Positions 44,233 through 55,319 of a stretch of 64,000 bases of DNA are shown in pieces. Location: NCBI GenBank assembly GCA_030704615.1, contig CM060734.1:13700001-13764000 (forward strand). Reading direction: 5' to 3'. Position numbers and translations under genes: made by a program. The notes beneath the pieces were generated by a model. The model saw only the letters and a program-made list of their open reading frames with translations, was not told the origin of the DNA and did no database searches. Numbering within the stretch: position 1 is the stretch's first letter; each line of letters opens with the position of its first letter. Origin of the DNA: Takakia lepidozioides. Lineage: Eukaryota; Streptophyta; Takakiopsida; Takakiales; Takakiaceae.

Positions 44233-44820
44233 GTCCGCCTATATTGGCGGTCGCTTGTATTTTATTACATTTTAAAATAAGCGACCGCCTACATTGGCGG
44301 TCGGTTGAAGTTTATTATGTTTTAAATGAAGCGACCGCCCAAATTGGCGGTCGCTCGCACTTTATTATATTATTATTATTATATCTTTGATATATTCTGT
44401 AAAAATACAGCGACCGCCATGTGGCGGTCGCTATATATATATTTTAAATTTAGCGACCGCCATTTAGCAGCGGTCGCTTATTTTTATTTTTATTCTTAAA
44501 TAAAGCAACCGCCGTTTGGCGGTCGCTTCTTCAGTTAATTTTTGAAAAATGCAGTGACCGCCATTTGGCGGCCGTCGCTATTTTTGTTAATAAAGAATAC
44601 AACGACCGCCGTTTGGAGGCGGTCGCTCGATTTGATTTTGATTCTTAAATTATGCGACCGTCGTTTGGCAGTCGCTTACTTAATATATTTCTTAAAATGA
44701 AGCGACCGCCATTTTAACGGCGGTCGTTTATTTAATATATATTTTTAAAAAGCAGCGACCGCCATGTGGCAGTCGTTTTTTTTGTTTTTATAAATATAGC
44801 GACCGCCATGCGGCGGTCGC
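44233..44820. repeat. Array of about twelve GCGACCGCC hairpins
   Basis: Imperfect palindromes of the form GCGACCGCC-loop-GGCGGTCGC begin at about 44,233, 44,281, 44,331, 44,410, 44,453, 44,504, 44,553, 44,601, 44,654, 44,702, 44,754 and 44,799, mostly 43-53 bases apart, with AT-rich linkers of differing sequence. Stems are kept while loops and linkers vary. A decayed thirteenth unit is near 44,850. Not a CRISPR: the repeats vary and there are no uniform spacers. Confidence 0.88.
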
Positions 44821-44879
44821 GTGTTTTTTTCTTTTCTTAGAAATCCAGGGACCCGCCGTGTGACGTTTTATTTTTAATT

Positions 44880-45092
44880 TTTAATCATGAAGCGGCGCCT
44901 GGCCAGCCACATGGCGAGGTGCCACGGGTCAGGAAAAACGAAACAAATGGGATGGGGGGAGGTGGTTTTGAACCCTTGACCTCTCCCATATGGGTGCGCG
45001 TGGCGAGGTGCGACTGGCCAGTCGCGCCGCGCTGACACGTCGCGAGGCACCACTGGCCTGTCGCGCCTTTTCAAGCATAATGCCATTTTTTT
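44880..45092 (-). repeat. GC-rich dispersed repeat, inverted copy
   Basis: Reverse complement of 35,912-36,122 (AAGCGGCGCCTGGCCAGCCA and TGGCCTGTCGCGCC ends). Lies immediately before the K4 promoter. Confidence 0.7.
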
Positions 45093-45116
45093 GGGGGGGC
45101 GGGGCTGGTGGGCGCC

Positions 45117-45123
45117 TATATAA
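45117..45123 (+). promoter_or_regulatory. TATA box of kinase gene copy K4
   Basis: TATATAA in the same setting as at 32,603: G-run, TATA, then CTTTTGCCCCTCTTG about 30 bases downstream. Confidence 0.5.
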
Positions 45124-45159
45124 GCCATTCCCCCCTCCTTTTCTGATCACTTTTGCCCC

Positions 45160-45796
45160 TCTTGTGGTGCGGTTCTTTGGCATCATGTAGTCTTTTCAGA
45201 CTTCGTTGCTTGGCACTGCCAACGGGAGGTGCAAAGGTGAATATTTGGGGGGGGGGGGAGGTTTTGTCGGTTTTCTATTGGTCAGTCCCACACAGTTGTT
45301 CACGGTACAATCATCGTATCATCATTTTGCCGTTTCCGGATCTCCGGCGGTCTGTTTTTTTGCAGAAAACTACAAAGACACCATCCACACGCGTTCATTG
45401 CCGTTTTCTGAGGTTTTGGATCATGTAGTGGGCAAAGGTTTATACAATGTCGGGGGTTGTGAATTCAAGTTCTGGGGCGGGGTCGTCTGGGGGCGGAGGA
45501 AGAGAAAACATGCCCACGAGCGGGATAGCCAGGTCAACAAGCCAGACACCCGGGACCGGATGCCTCGGATAGGGTGACAGAAGTGGTAGTGGATTATTTC
45601 AAGGGTAGGGACATGATGAGGTTGGAGAGTGCTTATGTCAGGCATGGATGGGAGGGGTTTCAGATTTTTCAGCAAAATATGGAGAGGAAAATGACAAACG
45701 CTTTGGCGGGGGCTAAGTGGACGGCGGACAGGGACAAGCCGAAGTTCAATCGGTGGATCCAAAGCAGGGCGAAAGACGCCACGTGGAATTTGAGGC
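45160..45796 (+). pseudogene. Protein kinase gene, copy K4 (5' part)
   Basis: Matches K1 from the non-coding first exon (to 45,236, AAAG|GTGA), through an intron ending TTTGCAG at 45,365, to the N-terminal coding region. ATG at 45,447; a deletion shifts the Ser/Gly-rich start out of frame with the later VTEVVVDYFKGRDMM and KMTNALAGAKWTADRDKP. It ends at WNLR, where the 290-bp repeat begins. It keeps the four- and six-base stretches that K1 has lost. With K3 it makes one interrupted gene. Confidence 0.8.
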
Positions 45797-46095
45797 CAGT
45801 GCCCGGACTTGAGCCGTTCAGTGCCTGGACTTGAGTTGTTCAGTGCCCGGACTTGATCCGCTCAAGGCAGTTTAGTGCCTCATTAGGGGGATCAGTGTTT
45901 TCAAAGTTTTGCTGGGGAAACAATGTCTATAAAATTCATTTGGGGGATTGGTGTTGTCAAAGTTGTGTGGGGGGGTCTTTTTTTGCAAACTTCACTAGGG
46001 GGGTCACTGTTTACAAATGTTACTAGGGGGATTAGTGTTTTGATGGAGGGGGGTTTGGCTCGTTCAGTGCCCAGACTTCAGCTGCTCAAAGGCCG
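45797..46095 (+). mobile_element. 290-bp insertion repeat, right copy
   Basis: Inverted copy of 43,742-44,038; see that entry. It carries CTAGGGGGATTAGTGTTTTG-type internal repeats. Relatives of the internal motif occur again at about 46,970-47,180. Confidence 0.7.
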
Positions 46096-47560
46096 GTTTT
46101 GAAAGCCCATTTTATTAAGTATAATTTGAACATTTTTTTATTTTTTTAAAGAACCTAAAGTTATGGGTTTGAGTGGTTGAGTGCATGACTTTAATTGCTC
46201 AAAATCTAAATTTGATTCCCTAACTAGGAACTGTCAATAATAGTTGCTTAGTGCCAGTAATAGAAAAGGCCCAGGAGCCAACTATAAGGCTGGCCAGCAC
46301 ACCTACTATTATAGATCAATCAACAAGTGTATATATATATGTATAAGTGTGTCAAATACATTTAAAAAATATTTAAGTGGAGTGTACACTTATAGATTGT
46401 TTAACACCTGATATAACTAAAGTAGAGATATGTTAAAAATAAAAATATATGATATATATATAATGGTGTAATGTTATTTAGAATGGAATTGAAAGAGAAA
46501 GAAAAAGAATAAGAAAAAGATTATATTAACAAGTTCATGTGTATATAATTAGATAGCCAGATGAATAAAGTTGCTACATGTACTAGGTTTAGGTGCTATG
46601 GCTTTCATATAAGTTTCAATCTTAGAATATGCTATTATTGCTTTTGGCAAGTCACCATGGGGAAGCAGTGCAGGATCAGGGTAGCGAGGGTCTCAGTACA
46701 TGACAGGGGGATCAGGGGATCAGGGCAGTATCAAGGGACCAGGGGGAGCAGTGAATGGGAAGGTGATCAGGGGGATAACGGGAAGCAGAGTAGGCTCTTG
46801 GGGAGCAGGGGATCAGACTATCAGTGGATCAGGGGATCAGGGCATCATGGGGATCATAAGATAAGGGGATCATGTTTTGAGGATAAGGGGATCAAAGATA
46901 AGGGGATCAGGGGGATCATGTTTTGAAATATCTGCAGGGGATAACAGTGTTTGCAAACTTCATGGGGATCGGCCATTTCCAATGTTCCGCAAGGGGATCA
47001 TTGTTCCCAATGCATATTAGGGGGATCAGTGTTTTCAAAGTTCTTTGCAAAATTCAATAGGGGGATCGGTGTTCACTAGGAGGATCACTGTTTGCAAACT
47101 TCACAAGGGGGATCGATGTTTTGAAAGTTCTGCATGGGGGATCGATGTCCACAATTTGGAATAAGGGGGATCAGAGAAGGGGATTGGTAATGAGGTGAAA
47201 TGCATGGAGGGGGGATCAGCTCTTGCAGGTCGTCCAAGACATGAAAATCACAACATAACAGTAGAGCTTACTATTGCATTATCTCATCCATGTTGTGTAC
47301 CATTGAACAATGTTGTTCCATAACAGAACTGAAAGATGAAGAGTTTGAGAAGGATGAATAGTCTGAAACAGAAATTCGCAAACAACAAAAATTAATAGTA
47401 GTCTGAAACATAAACGAACAAATAGTTTGAAATAGTCTGAGTAGCTGAAACACTTTAACTAACTATCTGAAACAGAATCGAATGTAAAGTCACAAGTACC
47501 AAAGGGAGCAGGAGAGCATAAGGGCTAGTAGTTTTTATGGCTTCTTTTGGGGATGCCCCA
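46096..47560. repeat. AT-rich region and GGGGATCA minisatellite
   Basis: 46,100-46,560 is AT-rich with TATATA runs. About 46,690-47,220 holds dozens of short GGGGATCA-type units, grading into CAAACTTCAnnnGGGGGATC repeats. The long open frame across it (46,561-46,926) is a by-product of the repeat. No gene. Confidence 0.6.
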
Positions 47561-47827
47561 CTTTACGAAGGTACGCAAAATACAGGAGGATGGCGGAATT
47601 GCAGTGACTCTCTTACATCCAATACGCCATGATTTCCCAAACATAGCCAGTTCGACCCAGTCCTTCTTCCTCTTCAAACTCATTCCCGATCCATCCTGAA
47701 GACGCTAAAACCTTTTCAGAACATGTGGGTGGACAACTGGCTGCCATCCTCGTAGTCAATTGTTGTAGTTTCCCCCTCATCATGCGAAGTTCACTAAACA
47801 GATGTTTGATCACGTGGAATATAATGT

Positions 47828-48538
47828 TGGCAGGATTTAGCAAACATGGGCATGGTACGAATGCCTTGGAGACCTGTGAGCAAATGATGCGCGAAGGGTG
47901 AAGCCCAACCACATCATGTTTGTTTGTGTTTGCAATGCATGTGCAAGCCTGGAAAAGGGGAAAGAGGTCCATGGTGACATCGGTCAAAGCTGGAATTGCA
48001 CCAGATGTCATTCTGAACACTGCCCTGACCTAGACATGTATGCCAAATGTGGATGCATTGAGGATGCAAAGGGAGTTTTCGACACTATGGGTGAACGAGA
48101 TGTGGTGTCGTGGAGTGCGATGCTTGCAGGGTATGCACAGCAGGGACGTGGGATGGAGGCTTTGGAGACCTATGAGCAAATGATGGGGAAGGGGTGAAGC
48201 CCGGCCACATCATGTTTGTGTGCATTTGCAATGCTTATGCAAGCCTGGCAGCCCTGAAGAAGGGCAAAGAGGTGCATGGGGATATCATCAAAGCTGGAAT
48301 TGTACCAAATGTCATTCTGAACACTGCCCTTGCAACTCTGGAAAAGGGGAAAGAGGTCCATGGCGACATCTTCAGCGCTGGAATTTTACCAAATGTCATT
48401 CTGAACCATACCTTGGTGGACATGTATGCAAAATGTGGGTGCATCGAGCCCTGGACAAGGGCAAAAGAGGTGCATGGTGTCAAGTTAAATAAGCACAGTG
48501 TGAAAACAGCTAGAATAAAACTAGTTATTTGTATTTAA
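47828..48538 (+). pseudogene. Pentatricopeptide-repeat (PLS-class) pseudogene
   Basis: Successive PPR-type motifs: ALETCEQMMREG, HIMFVCVCNACASLEKGKEV, LDMYAKCGCIEDAKGVFDTM, ERDVVSWSAMLAGYAQQGRG, then a second set at 48,190-48,470 ending VDMYAKCGCIE. Such proteins bind organelle RNA in plants. Frameshifts in G-runs before each GVKPN-type block (about 47,897 and 48,195) and a compensated shift near 47,980 break it, and it is far shorter than a working PPR gene. Confidence 0.8.
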
Positions 48539-49377
48539 CACTTGGATTTAGGTCAAGTGTTAAATCAGGTGTCAAGTTTAGTTTGACACCTGGTCCGTCT
48601 TATCTTCACGAGAGCGGCAGTCGCGCAGCTCATCTCTCTCGAGTTGAGCCTGCGCAACCGAGCTCCTTCATCGCTTCAGATCTGAGTGTGCTTATGATGA
48701 GAGTGTAGGTTGTTGTGGGGTGGAGTCCCCATAGCTTGGGGTGCCCCTGGCTCGACTATTATCTTAAAGAGTGATGCTGTTGGATTCATGTTGTTTTCTT
48801 GTGTAAACAGTGTGTTGGCCTAGTTTTCTTATCACTCGAGAGAGATGATGCTACCTAGTTTTTAGTGCTAAGCTAGATACAATGTTTTTTTTAGCACTAT
48901 TATAATATACATCTTGGGGCAGGAGTCCATCTGGCCCTGCTGTTGCCATGGGCTGTGCGCACAGATCTAGTTGTCGTCTCTGCTCGTGAGTTTAAAAAAA
49001 AAAAAAAACAAGAGGTGTGGAGGTTGGAGACTTTGATAGTTGGCCACAAGGTCTTGGTGATGGAGTCTTGCAGTGACCACTGAACTGTCTGCCTGCGCGA
49101 TGGCGCGATGGGCCCATGGGAGGCGGCCAACATTAGCCATTTCTCTCATATCTGGGATAACGAGACACTGCTTTCTTCATCTAAAGCTACTCCTGCTCTC
49201 TCCCGGCGAAGGGCCCGTGCTGGCTGGGATTTGGTGACCAGCGATATTCCGCCAGCATGAGTGGGACTGGCTTCCATTCCATGCAATATTAGGTCTCTCC
49301 CGGCTTAAGTTAGTTCCAATTTGCAGGGCAGCAAGTCTGCATTGTTTGCTGTCTCTCGCAATGGCCATTTGCTGCAG
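48539..49377. other. No gene recognised
   Basis: Begins with an inverted repeat (CAGGTGTCAA-GTTTAG-TTTGACACCTG at about 48,570-48,595). Contains an A-run at about 48,994-49,009. No domain found in either strand. Confidence 0.3.
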
Positions 49378-49443
49378 GGTTGGAAGTTCAAAGCACCAGT
49401 TACCTTCGCCAATGTGAACGCATTTGACTTCCGGTCACAATGA
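49378..49443 (+). CDS. Possible short exon, unknown product
   Basis: After a GCTGCAG acceptor-like site, the frame reads GWKFKAPVTFANVNAFDFRS and stops. It looks protein-like but is too short to identify. It could belong with the helicase fragment that follows, although it ends with a stop. Confidence 0.25.
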   Translation, partial: GWKFKAPVTFANVNAFDFRSQ

Positions 49444-49528
49444 ATGAGACGAACTTCTGAGGAATGCTGATGTCGCTGAGATTCTGCACCGGACCACTTT
49501 CCCTCGTTCAGTCAAGCTTTCGGTAACA

Positions 49529-49892
49529 GAGCTCCCTGAGACATATCTGCACCGAATCGGTCGAAGCGGGCGGTTTGGTCGCAAAGGTGCTGCTTTCAAT
49601 TTGTTGCTCACAGATCAATATGAGCGAAACGTCACGAAGATTCAACGTCATTTTAACAAAGTGATTCCTGAGGTGGCATGGAATGATGATGTTGCAATAG
49701 AGGAAGTCTTGAGGGATGCAGGCCTTGCAAGAGCCTCCCTACACAGGTCTGGTAAAACAAGGCTTTCATGTGGCAGATCTTGGAGAGGGTGAAGAGCAGA
49801 CACACATGTGTTTGCTTCCATTCTTCTTGCAGACAAAGGTTCTCGAGTGGCCAAGAAGGCTGCCAAAAAGCGGAAAGCAGCATTTCAGTAAG
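49529..49892 (+). pseudogene. DEAD-box RNA helicase C-terminal fragment
   Basis: After GGTAACAG the frame reads ELPETYLHRIGRSGRFGRKG, which is motif VI of DEAD-box helicases (arginine fingers in HRIGRSGR), then YERNVTKIQRHFNKVIPEV and a tail. A second exon-like stretch at about 49,839-49,892 after TTCTTGCAG reads KGSRVAKKAAKKRKAAFQ then stop, a typical basic C-terminus. The donor between them is unclear. The ATPase lobe and all earlier motifs are missing, so it is a fragment of a host gene. Confidence 0.7.
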
Positions 49893-51039
49893 CGTTTTAA
49901 TGTATCGGTGCGCTCAACACAGTCATACTGGGTGATTGTCGCATTTCATACCACTCCATAAAGTCTTGATAGCTGGGAGTTTTCTATCCAAGACCACTTG
50001 ACGGCCCGTAAGGAGTGAGAGCAAATGGGCATGGAGTATTGAGCTGGAGCAGATCTCTTTGGATGAGTGTGCATCACAACGGTTCTTTTGCACACTCATG
50101 TTGCAGGTTAGATCCTAGAGCCTGGATTGTTACCAAGAAGGTGGTCACAGGCTAAAAGGTGTAGAGAATACAGAGCCTTAGGACTGCCTGTGTGATGCAC
50201 AGTTTATGTATGTTTATACTGTTTGAGAGCAGGGTCACAGCCATGGAGGTGAACTGGCAAGTACATGTGATAGAAAAGCTAAGTACATGAGAAGATTGAG
50301 ATAGGCCAACAGGCTTTCAAGGAAGACAGAATAAGCTCGGGATTGGTGGCACTTCCCTATATTGGTGGCAACATGAAATTGCGAGCACTGCGGGTGGCAT
50401 TAGAAGGAATGCTGCACTGAGAGGGAGGTGAGCAGGCACATGAAAAGAGCGGGAGGCAAAGAAGATGAGGCCCATTGCAGAGCAAGGGAGCTCCCTGCTA
50501 TGAGTCAGTTCTTGCCTCGTCCTGCTGCCGCTCACTGTTGCAAGCTCCATCTTCAGCCGCAGCGTGCAGGCCCAGTTCGAGGAAGAGGAGCAATAGCGCA
50601 GGAGCAGATCCGCCATCGCCAGAGCTCAGATGCCCCCGCCATCGGAGAAGATTCACAGGCTAGTTGATGAAATCTCCAGCCTCACTCTACTTGAAGTTTC
50701 GGATCTCACAACGCTGTTGAACTCAAATGAAATGGAGGGGAACAGCAGGCACGTGGCCAGGGAACCTAGGAAACCATATAGAACTTAGGGAACCGGGAAC
50801 CAGTTACCAGATATTTTGGGTGTAACTTTAAATTTTAAACTTGAAAACTTTATTTAAAAAAAAAAAAAAAAAAAAAAAAAACCCTTTGATCTAATTTAAA
50901 TGATTTAGAGCCAAATTGGTCATATCTTTGTCAAATGGGCTCTGTTTGACTCAGTTTTTGAGGGGACAGCTGCAGAAAGGGGAAATCTACTGGTTTTAAT
51001 TTTTTGGACTCTGCTAAAAATCTATGGAATTTTTAGAGT
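49893..51039. other. No gene recognised; poly(A) tract at 50,856-50,881
   Basis: Mostly unique sequence with short ORFs. A run of 26 A at 50,856-50,881 after an AT-rich stretch could be the 3' tail of a retrotransposed copy on the plus strand; no ORF of such an element is recognised upstream. Confidence 0.35.
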
Positions 51040-51866
51040 GTGAGTGTGTCACGAAAGATCCACAATTCTGTTTCTAGAACCTGTGCTGGTCTATATGAGA
51101 GACAAATCTGTGGATGTACTCCTTGTATGGCTGGGGGAAATGAGGACGTAATTGAAGGGCAGGTCTCTTCTCTTAGCCTGTGCACACAAGGGGACAAGAT
51201 TTATGTTTCCCAAGGAACTCAGACTGATTTGAGTGGAGAACAGTTGGACGAGTTGATTGCATACTGGGAGTCAGGCATTAGCAGTAGACAACAGACTGCT
51301 GTAGTTGGCGTTGAGGGCCTCAATATCGCCTTGGACAGTCAGAACTCTGTTGGAGCCAGCAGTTCTGCAGCTGTAAAGTGAAATACCAAAGTGGGTGAAA
51401 GCTAGGCTTGGAACACAGCCAAAGACAGCCCCGGGTACCAAGGTGTTCAGCCACAAGGCTGTGGTGTACTGGAGCAGAGGAGCAGGAGCTACACAAGTTT
51501 GTGCAATCAGACAGCGTTGCAGCCGGACACGCTCTGCACAGGGCAACCACGAGCGGGGGTTCATTTGCAATGACATGTTTGTTGTGCGTGAAGGAGATGC
51601 AATGAGGACACCCGCAACCGTCTCAAAGCTTTCAAGTTGAGAGACTATCAGACCCTACCTTTGTTTTCTTTAGTGTTCAGTGAGCGGGAGATAGGGGAGT
51701 ATTGCTTTGTCTCTACCTGGCAGAAAGAGGAGGAGGGTTGGTTAGAGCGAGCTACTGTAGCTTGGAACAAGGTTAGTGGCAGGTTTCTGGACATAGATAT
51801 ACCTCCTACACCTTACCATCATGCAGAGCGAGGCACTTTGAGAGAAGTCTGGCAGTTGATAGCATA
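51040..51866 (+). CDS. Unrecognised ORF pair upstream of element copy 2
   Basis: 51,040-51,381 encodes about 113 residues (CGCTPCMAGGNEDVIEG, then TQTDLSGEQLDELIAYWESG) and 51,637-51,866 about 76 (SEREIGEYCFVSTWQKEEEG, FLDIDIPPTPYH). The segment between has other open frames, so a broken single gene or spliced exons are possible. I know no matching family. It ends just before the leader of the second methyltransferase element. Confidence 0.35.
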
Positions 51867-52446
51867 GATCAGGATTAGATCTTGCTTGGTCGGGCTTCTA
51901 TTCTTCCCCTTCATCTCTGTACTATTTTCATTACCTTGTACTTGTAGTTGCCAAAGCCTCTCTTGGTGGAGGCCAGTCAGTCCGGGGTTTTGGGCTGGGC
52001 TATTCTGCAGGATCAACATTGCAGCTGGATTTTGGTGTGGGGGTGTTGATGTTTTGATTTCTTGTGTTTGGATCCCCCCCAACACCTGCATGCTTGACTG
52101 TGCGCCATGTTGGTTTTGTGTGGGCGCTTGCTTTCATAGGGATTAGGCCAGATTTGATCACCGGTCAATCCTAGAGTATGCTGTCGGTGGTGAGGCTGGA
52201 GTGATGACCAGCAAGACCACCAGTGTTTCTTCTATGGTGAGGCTGGGTTGATGACCAGCCAACCATAGGAGTTCTTGCGGTGGATGCAGGTGCAGGTGCC
52301 CTGAGCCATTGGGATATGACCCTTAAACTGCAACAGGTGCCCACCCGTGTCACTATTAGATTAGTACTAGAGCCTTATAGTGTCACGTGGAGGAGGTGCA
52401 CATTGTGAGTGTCATTACGGAGTTACCCAAGGGTTTTGAGGGGAGT

Positions 52447-54500
52447 ATGGCTACAGGCAATAACAGTGAGAGTGGGTTCACATGACGAGGTATTCGGTTC
52501 AGACCACCTTCACCGCCACCCTCAATTACTGTAGAGTCAGACACAGACTCGGAGGCTTCATCAACAGGTGTGCACTTTCATTCGCCATTGTTGTGGGACG
52601 ACATGGAGGAGATGTATGGAGCTACCAAGGGGCCTCGTAGGTACTCTGGAGCTGTGGGCACCATCGAGTTGGATGACTTTATCCAGGAGTTTGACAGCTG
52701 GTGTGATTTGCAGCAGATGCGCAATCCACAGCTATTCACCCCATTCATGGCGTGGAAGGGACTGTTCCAGCATTTGGAAGGCCCGCCTATGGACGATTAC
52801 CACGAGTTCAGGCGAGGACATGAAGCAGAGATTGAGGAGTGGAGGATGTATTGGTCACCTGACTACGTCTCCATTACTCGAGGCACGACGCGACCAGTAG
52901 CTGCATCAGTACCAATAGCCCCACTGCCAGCACTAGTAGTGGAGCAAGTAGTGCTGGTACTTCTGCAGGTGGTACCAGTTCAAAAGGTGCTACTACTCCT
53001 CCTGCCACGACTACAACACATGTGCCTAGATTCAACCCGGTGGTGGAGTTCTTCCAGGAGTTGCGGAGGAACTACCAAGGTGTACGGACAGAGAAGCTGC
53101 GAAGTTTGCAAGACTTCCAGCGCAAACCCAGTAAGAGCCTGCGAGAGGCGTACACTCGTATGAGGCGCTTGATAAGTGTGACCCAAGGGGTTACTGAAGC
53201 TCAGGCAATCCAGTTTTGGTATGGAATTCTGGACAAGGAGCTCAAGAGAAGGGTGCGAGATGCAACCCTGTTACAAGCAGCCCAACCCACATTAGCAGAT
53301 GTGTTTCTGCTGGCTGAGCGGATTGAGCTCAACATGGTGGAGGAGCGAGTTGTTACAATTGGATTTGGCAAGGACATACCTGCACGGGGCACAGCTGTCA
53401 GCCCACAGGCACAAGGGACTGCCCAACAGCGTGGTCAGGGGGGCAAGGTTGCCCAGCCCAAGTTCCATGGAGCTTACAGGGGACCTCAGGTGCAGAGGCC
53501 CGTGGCATCTTTTGCAGGCCAACAGCAACCAGGGGTGATATGTTGGACATGTGGAGGACCCCATGTCAAGAGAGATTGCCCAGAGAGTGGCAAAAGGCCG
53601 GCACAAGCACAACCTGCACAGTTGCAGTGTGGGCATTGTGGCAAGTATGGGCATGGAGATGCCCAGTGTTATGACTTGCATCCTGAGTTGCGCCCAGGCC
53701 AGTTCCAAGGGAACAATGGTGGCCGGGGGCGAGGTGGACCAGCCCAAAGAGGACGAGGTGGTCGGGCACGAGGTGCAGGCCAAGGGCAAGCTCCACATGG
53801 CCAAGGACGCGGAGGTTAGGGTGTTGACCAAGGCATGGCCAATCGGCTTCAGCAGCTAGAGCAGAGGCTCGCTGCCATGGCTATAGCTCAGGCGGTACCG
53901 GCTCCCAGGCGGGATGGTCCACCTCTTGCTCCTGAGGGAGGAGATATGGGAGGCATGGGATTCATGTGCGGAGCAGCACTACCACTAGAGCAGGTGGAGT
54001 CTGCTGCAGCCGTGACTCGAGGAGCAGCACGAGTTCCTGAGCCACGAGGTGCAGAGGTGGAGTTGGATCCACAACGTGGGGAGGCAAGCCGTCAGGCAAG
54101 GCTGCCTCAGTCGTTCACCTTGGCGGAGACAGTGTCAACGCCATCCATGGCACCTAGTTCTCGCCCGACTGTTACCGAGGCGGAGGTTTCTATGCCATTG
54201 GGAAGAGCTACACGTGCAGCACTGACACCTGCTGCCAAGGCTAGTGCGGCCGGTGTGTTATTGGGGGCAGCCACCTCTGTGTGTCAGGCCCCACTGTTCT
54301 TGGCAACAATGATTGCGACGCCGGGGGTGAGACTAGCTGCAGTGTTCCGACTAGCAGCAACACTCTGTGAGAGTGGGGAGGTCACTTCATCTTCTGCGGA
54401 GTTAGTGAAAGGTGAAGTGGCAGATGGATCCTCGAATTTGAGGGTCAAGACTGCCATGGCTGCGCCCTGGCAAGCTGCAGCTGCCAGGTTGACGGAGCTG
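52447..54500 (+). pseudogene. gag of copy 2
   Basis: ATG at 52,447 (MATGNNSESG), then a TGA at 52,480 where copy 1 has AGA. Capsid part as in copy 1; a frameshift near 52,900 separates the N-terminal third from RFNPVVEFFQEL onward. Two zinc knuckles CWTCGGPHVKRDC and CGHCGKYGHGDAQC at about 53,550-53,675. TAG at 53,817 replaces CAG of copy 1 in the basic linker. The same frame runs into the protease. Confidence 0.85.
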
Positions 54501-54990
54501 CCAGCTAGGCCAGCCTTTGAGCGCGCCATGGTGACACCTGGAGTTGTCTTGTTAGACAACCGGGATGGCATTTTCTCTTTGAGTGGACCGGCAGGCAAGA
54601 AGTACCGGCCACTGCGGGTCTTGTTGGACTCGGGAGCTCAGCCACTGATGTTGGGCAAAGTTGCTATTGCAGGTTTGGGCCTTATCGAGGCGGATATGGA
54701 GCCTTGTCCTTTCCAGATACAGACATCTCTGGGAGGATCAGAGCAGGCTCGGGGCATGACACGACATCAGTTGGCCATTAGACTGCAGCTGGATCATCCT
54801 ATCGATGGCTCAGTAATGCGAGCCAAGGCCATTGTGACAGACGCGGTCTCTTACGATGTCCTCGTTGGTGGGGCAGTGTTATACCCCATGGGCTTCACCC
54901 TGGACTTTTGGGAGGAGTCAGCATCCTACAGGCCTGGATGGCAGTCAGGCGATGGTCGCCGTGCACAGCTCCCTATGACATTCATTGGGG
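54501..54990 (+). pseudogene. Aspartic protease of copy 2
   Basis: Active site LLDSGAQ at 54,621-54,641; later SYDVLVGGAVLYPMGF. No stop inside this domain, and the frame continues directly into the methyltransferase, so the domain itself looks intact; it is a pseudogene only because the element is interrupted. Confidence 0.82.
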
Positions 54991-55319
54991 GTATAGCGGC
55001 TGCCCAGCGGGGCAAGATGCCAACACTAGCCGCCTTTATAGCTGCAGTTAGTTGGCTTGGAGAGTTGCTAGAAGGCAATGCCCATGCAGAGGATGTGCCA
55101 CCTCCAGCAGAGCAGGATGACATGCATGGTATGGCGGAGTTGCCTGCCATGGTTGCTCACACTCCATTGTGGGGTACGAGCAAGGATTTGCAGCATGTTG
55201 CTGATCGACGGGTACAACAAGCCTGGGTAGAGGCTTTTGTTCCGTCAGGAGAGGATGAGAGTGCGGGTATTGCACCAGGACCATCTCAGTTGTCACCATT
55301 GGATACCACACCTATTGTG

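Noticed and set aside
44233-44820. CRISPR-like array
   Set aside because: The repeats are imperfect palindromes with variable loops, linkers are AT-rich and of unequal length, and the window is eukaryotic.
46561-46926. 121-residue plus-strand ORF
   Set aside because: It is a translation of the GGGGATCA minisatellite, not a gene.
47613-48020. 135-residue minus-strand ORF
   Set aside because: Antisense of the PPR pseudogene.
50317-50616. 99-residue minus-strand ORF beginning MADLLLRY
   Set aside because: Looks somewhat protein-like but has no recognised domain, no clear splice signals and no second copy for comparison.
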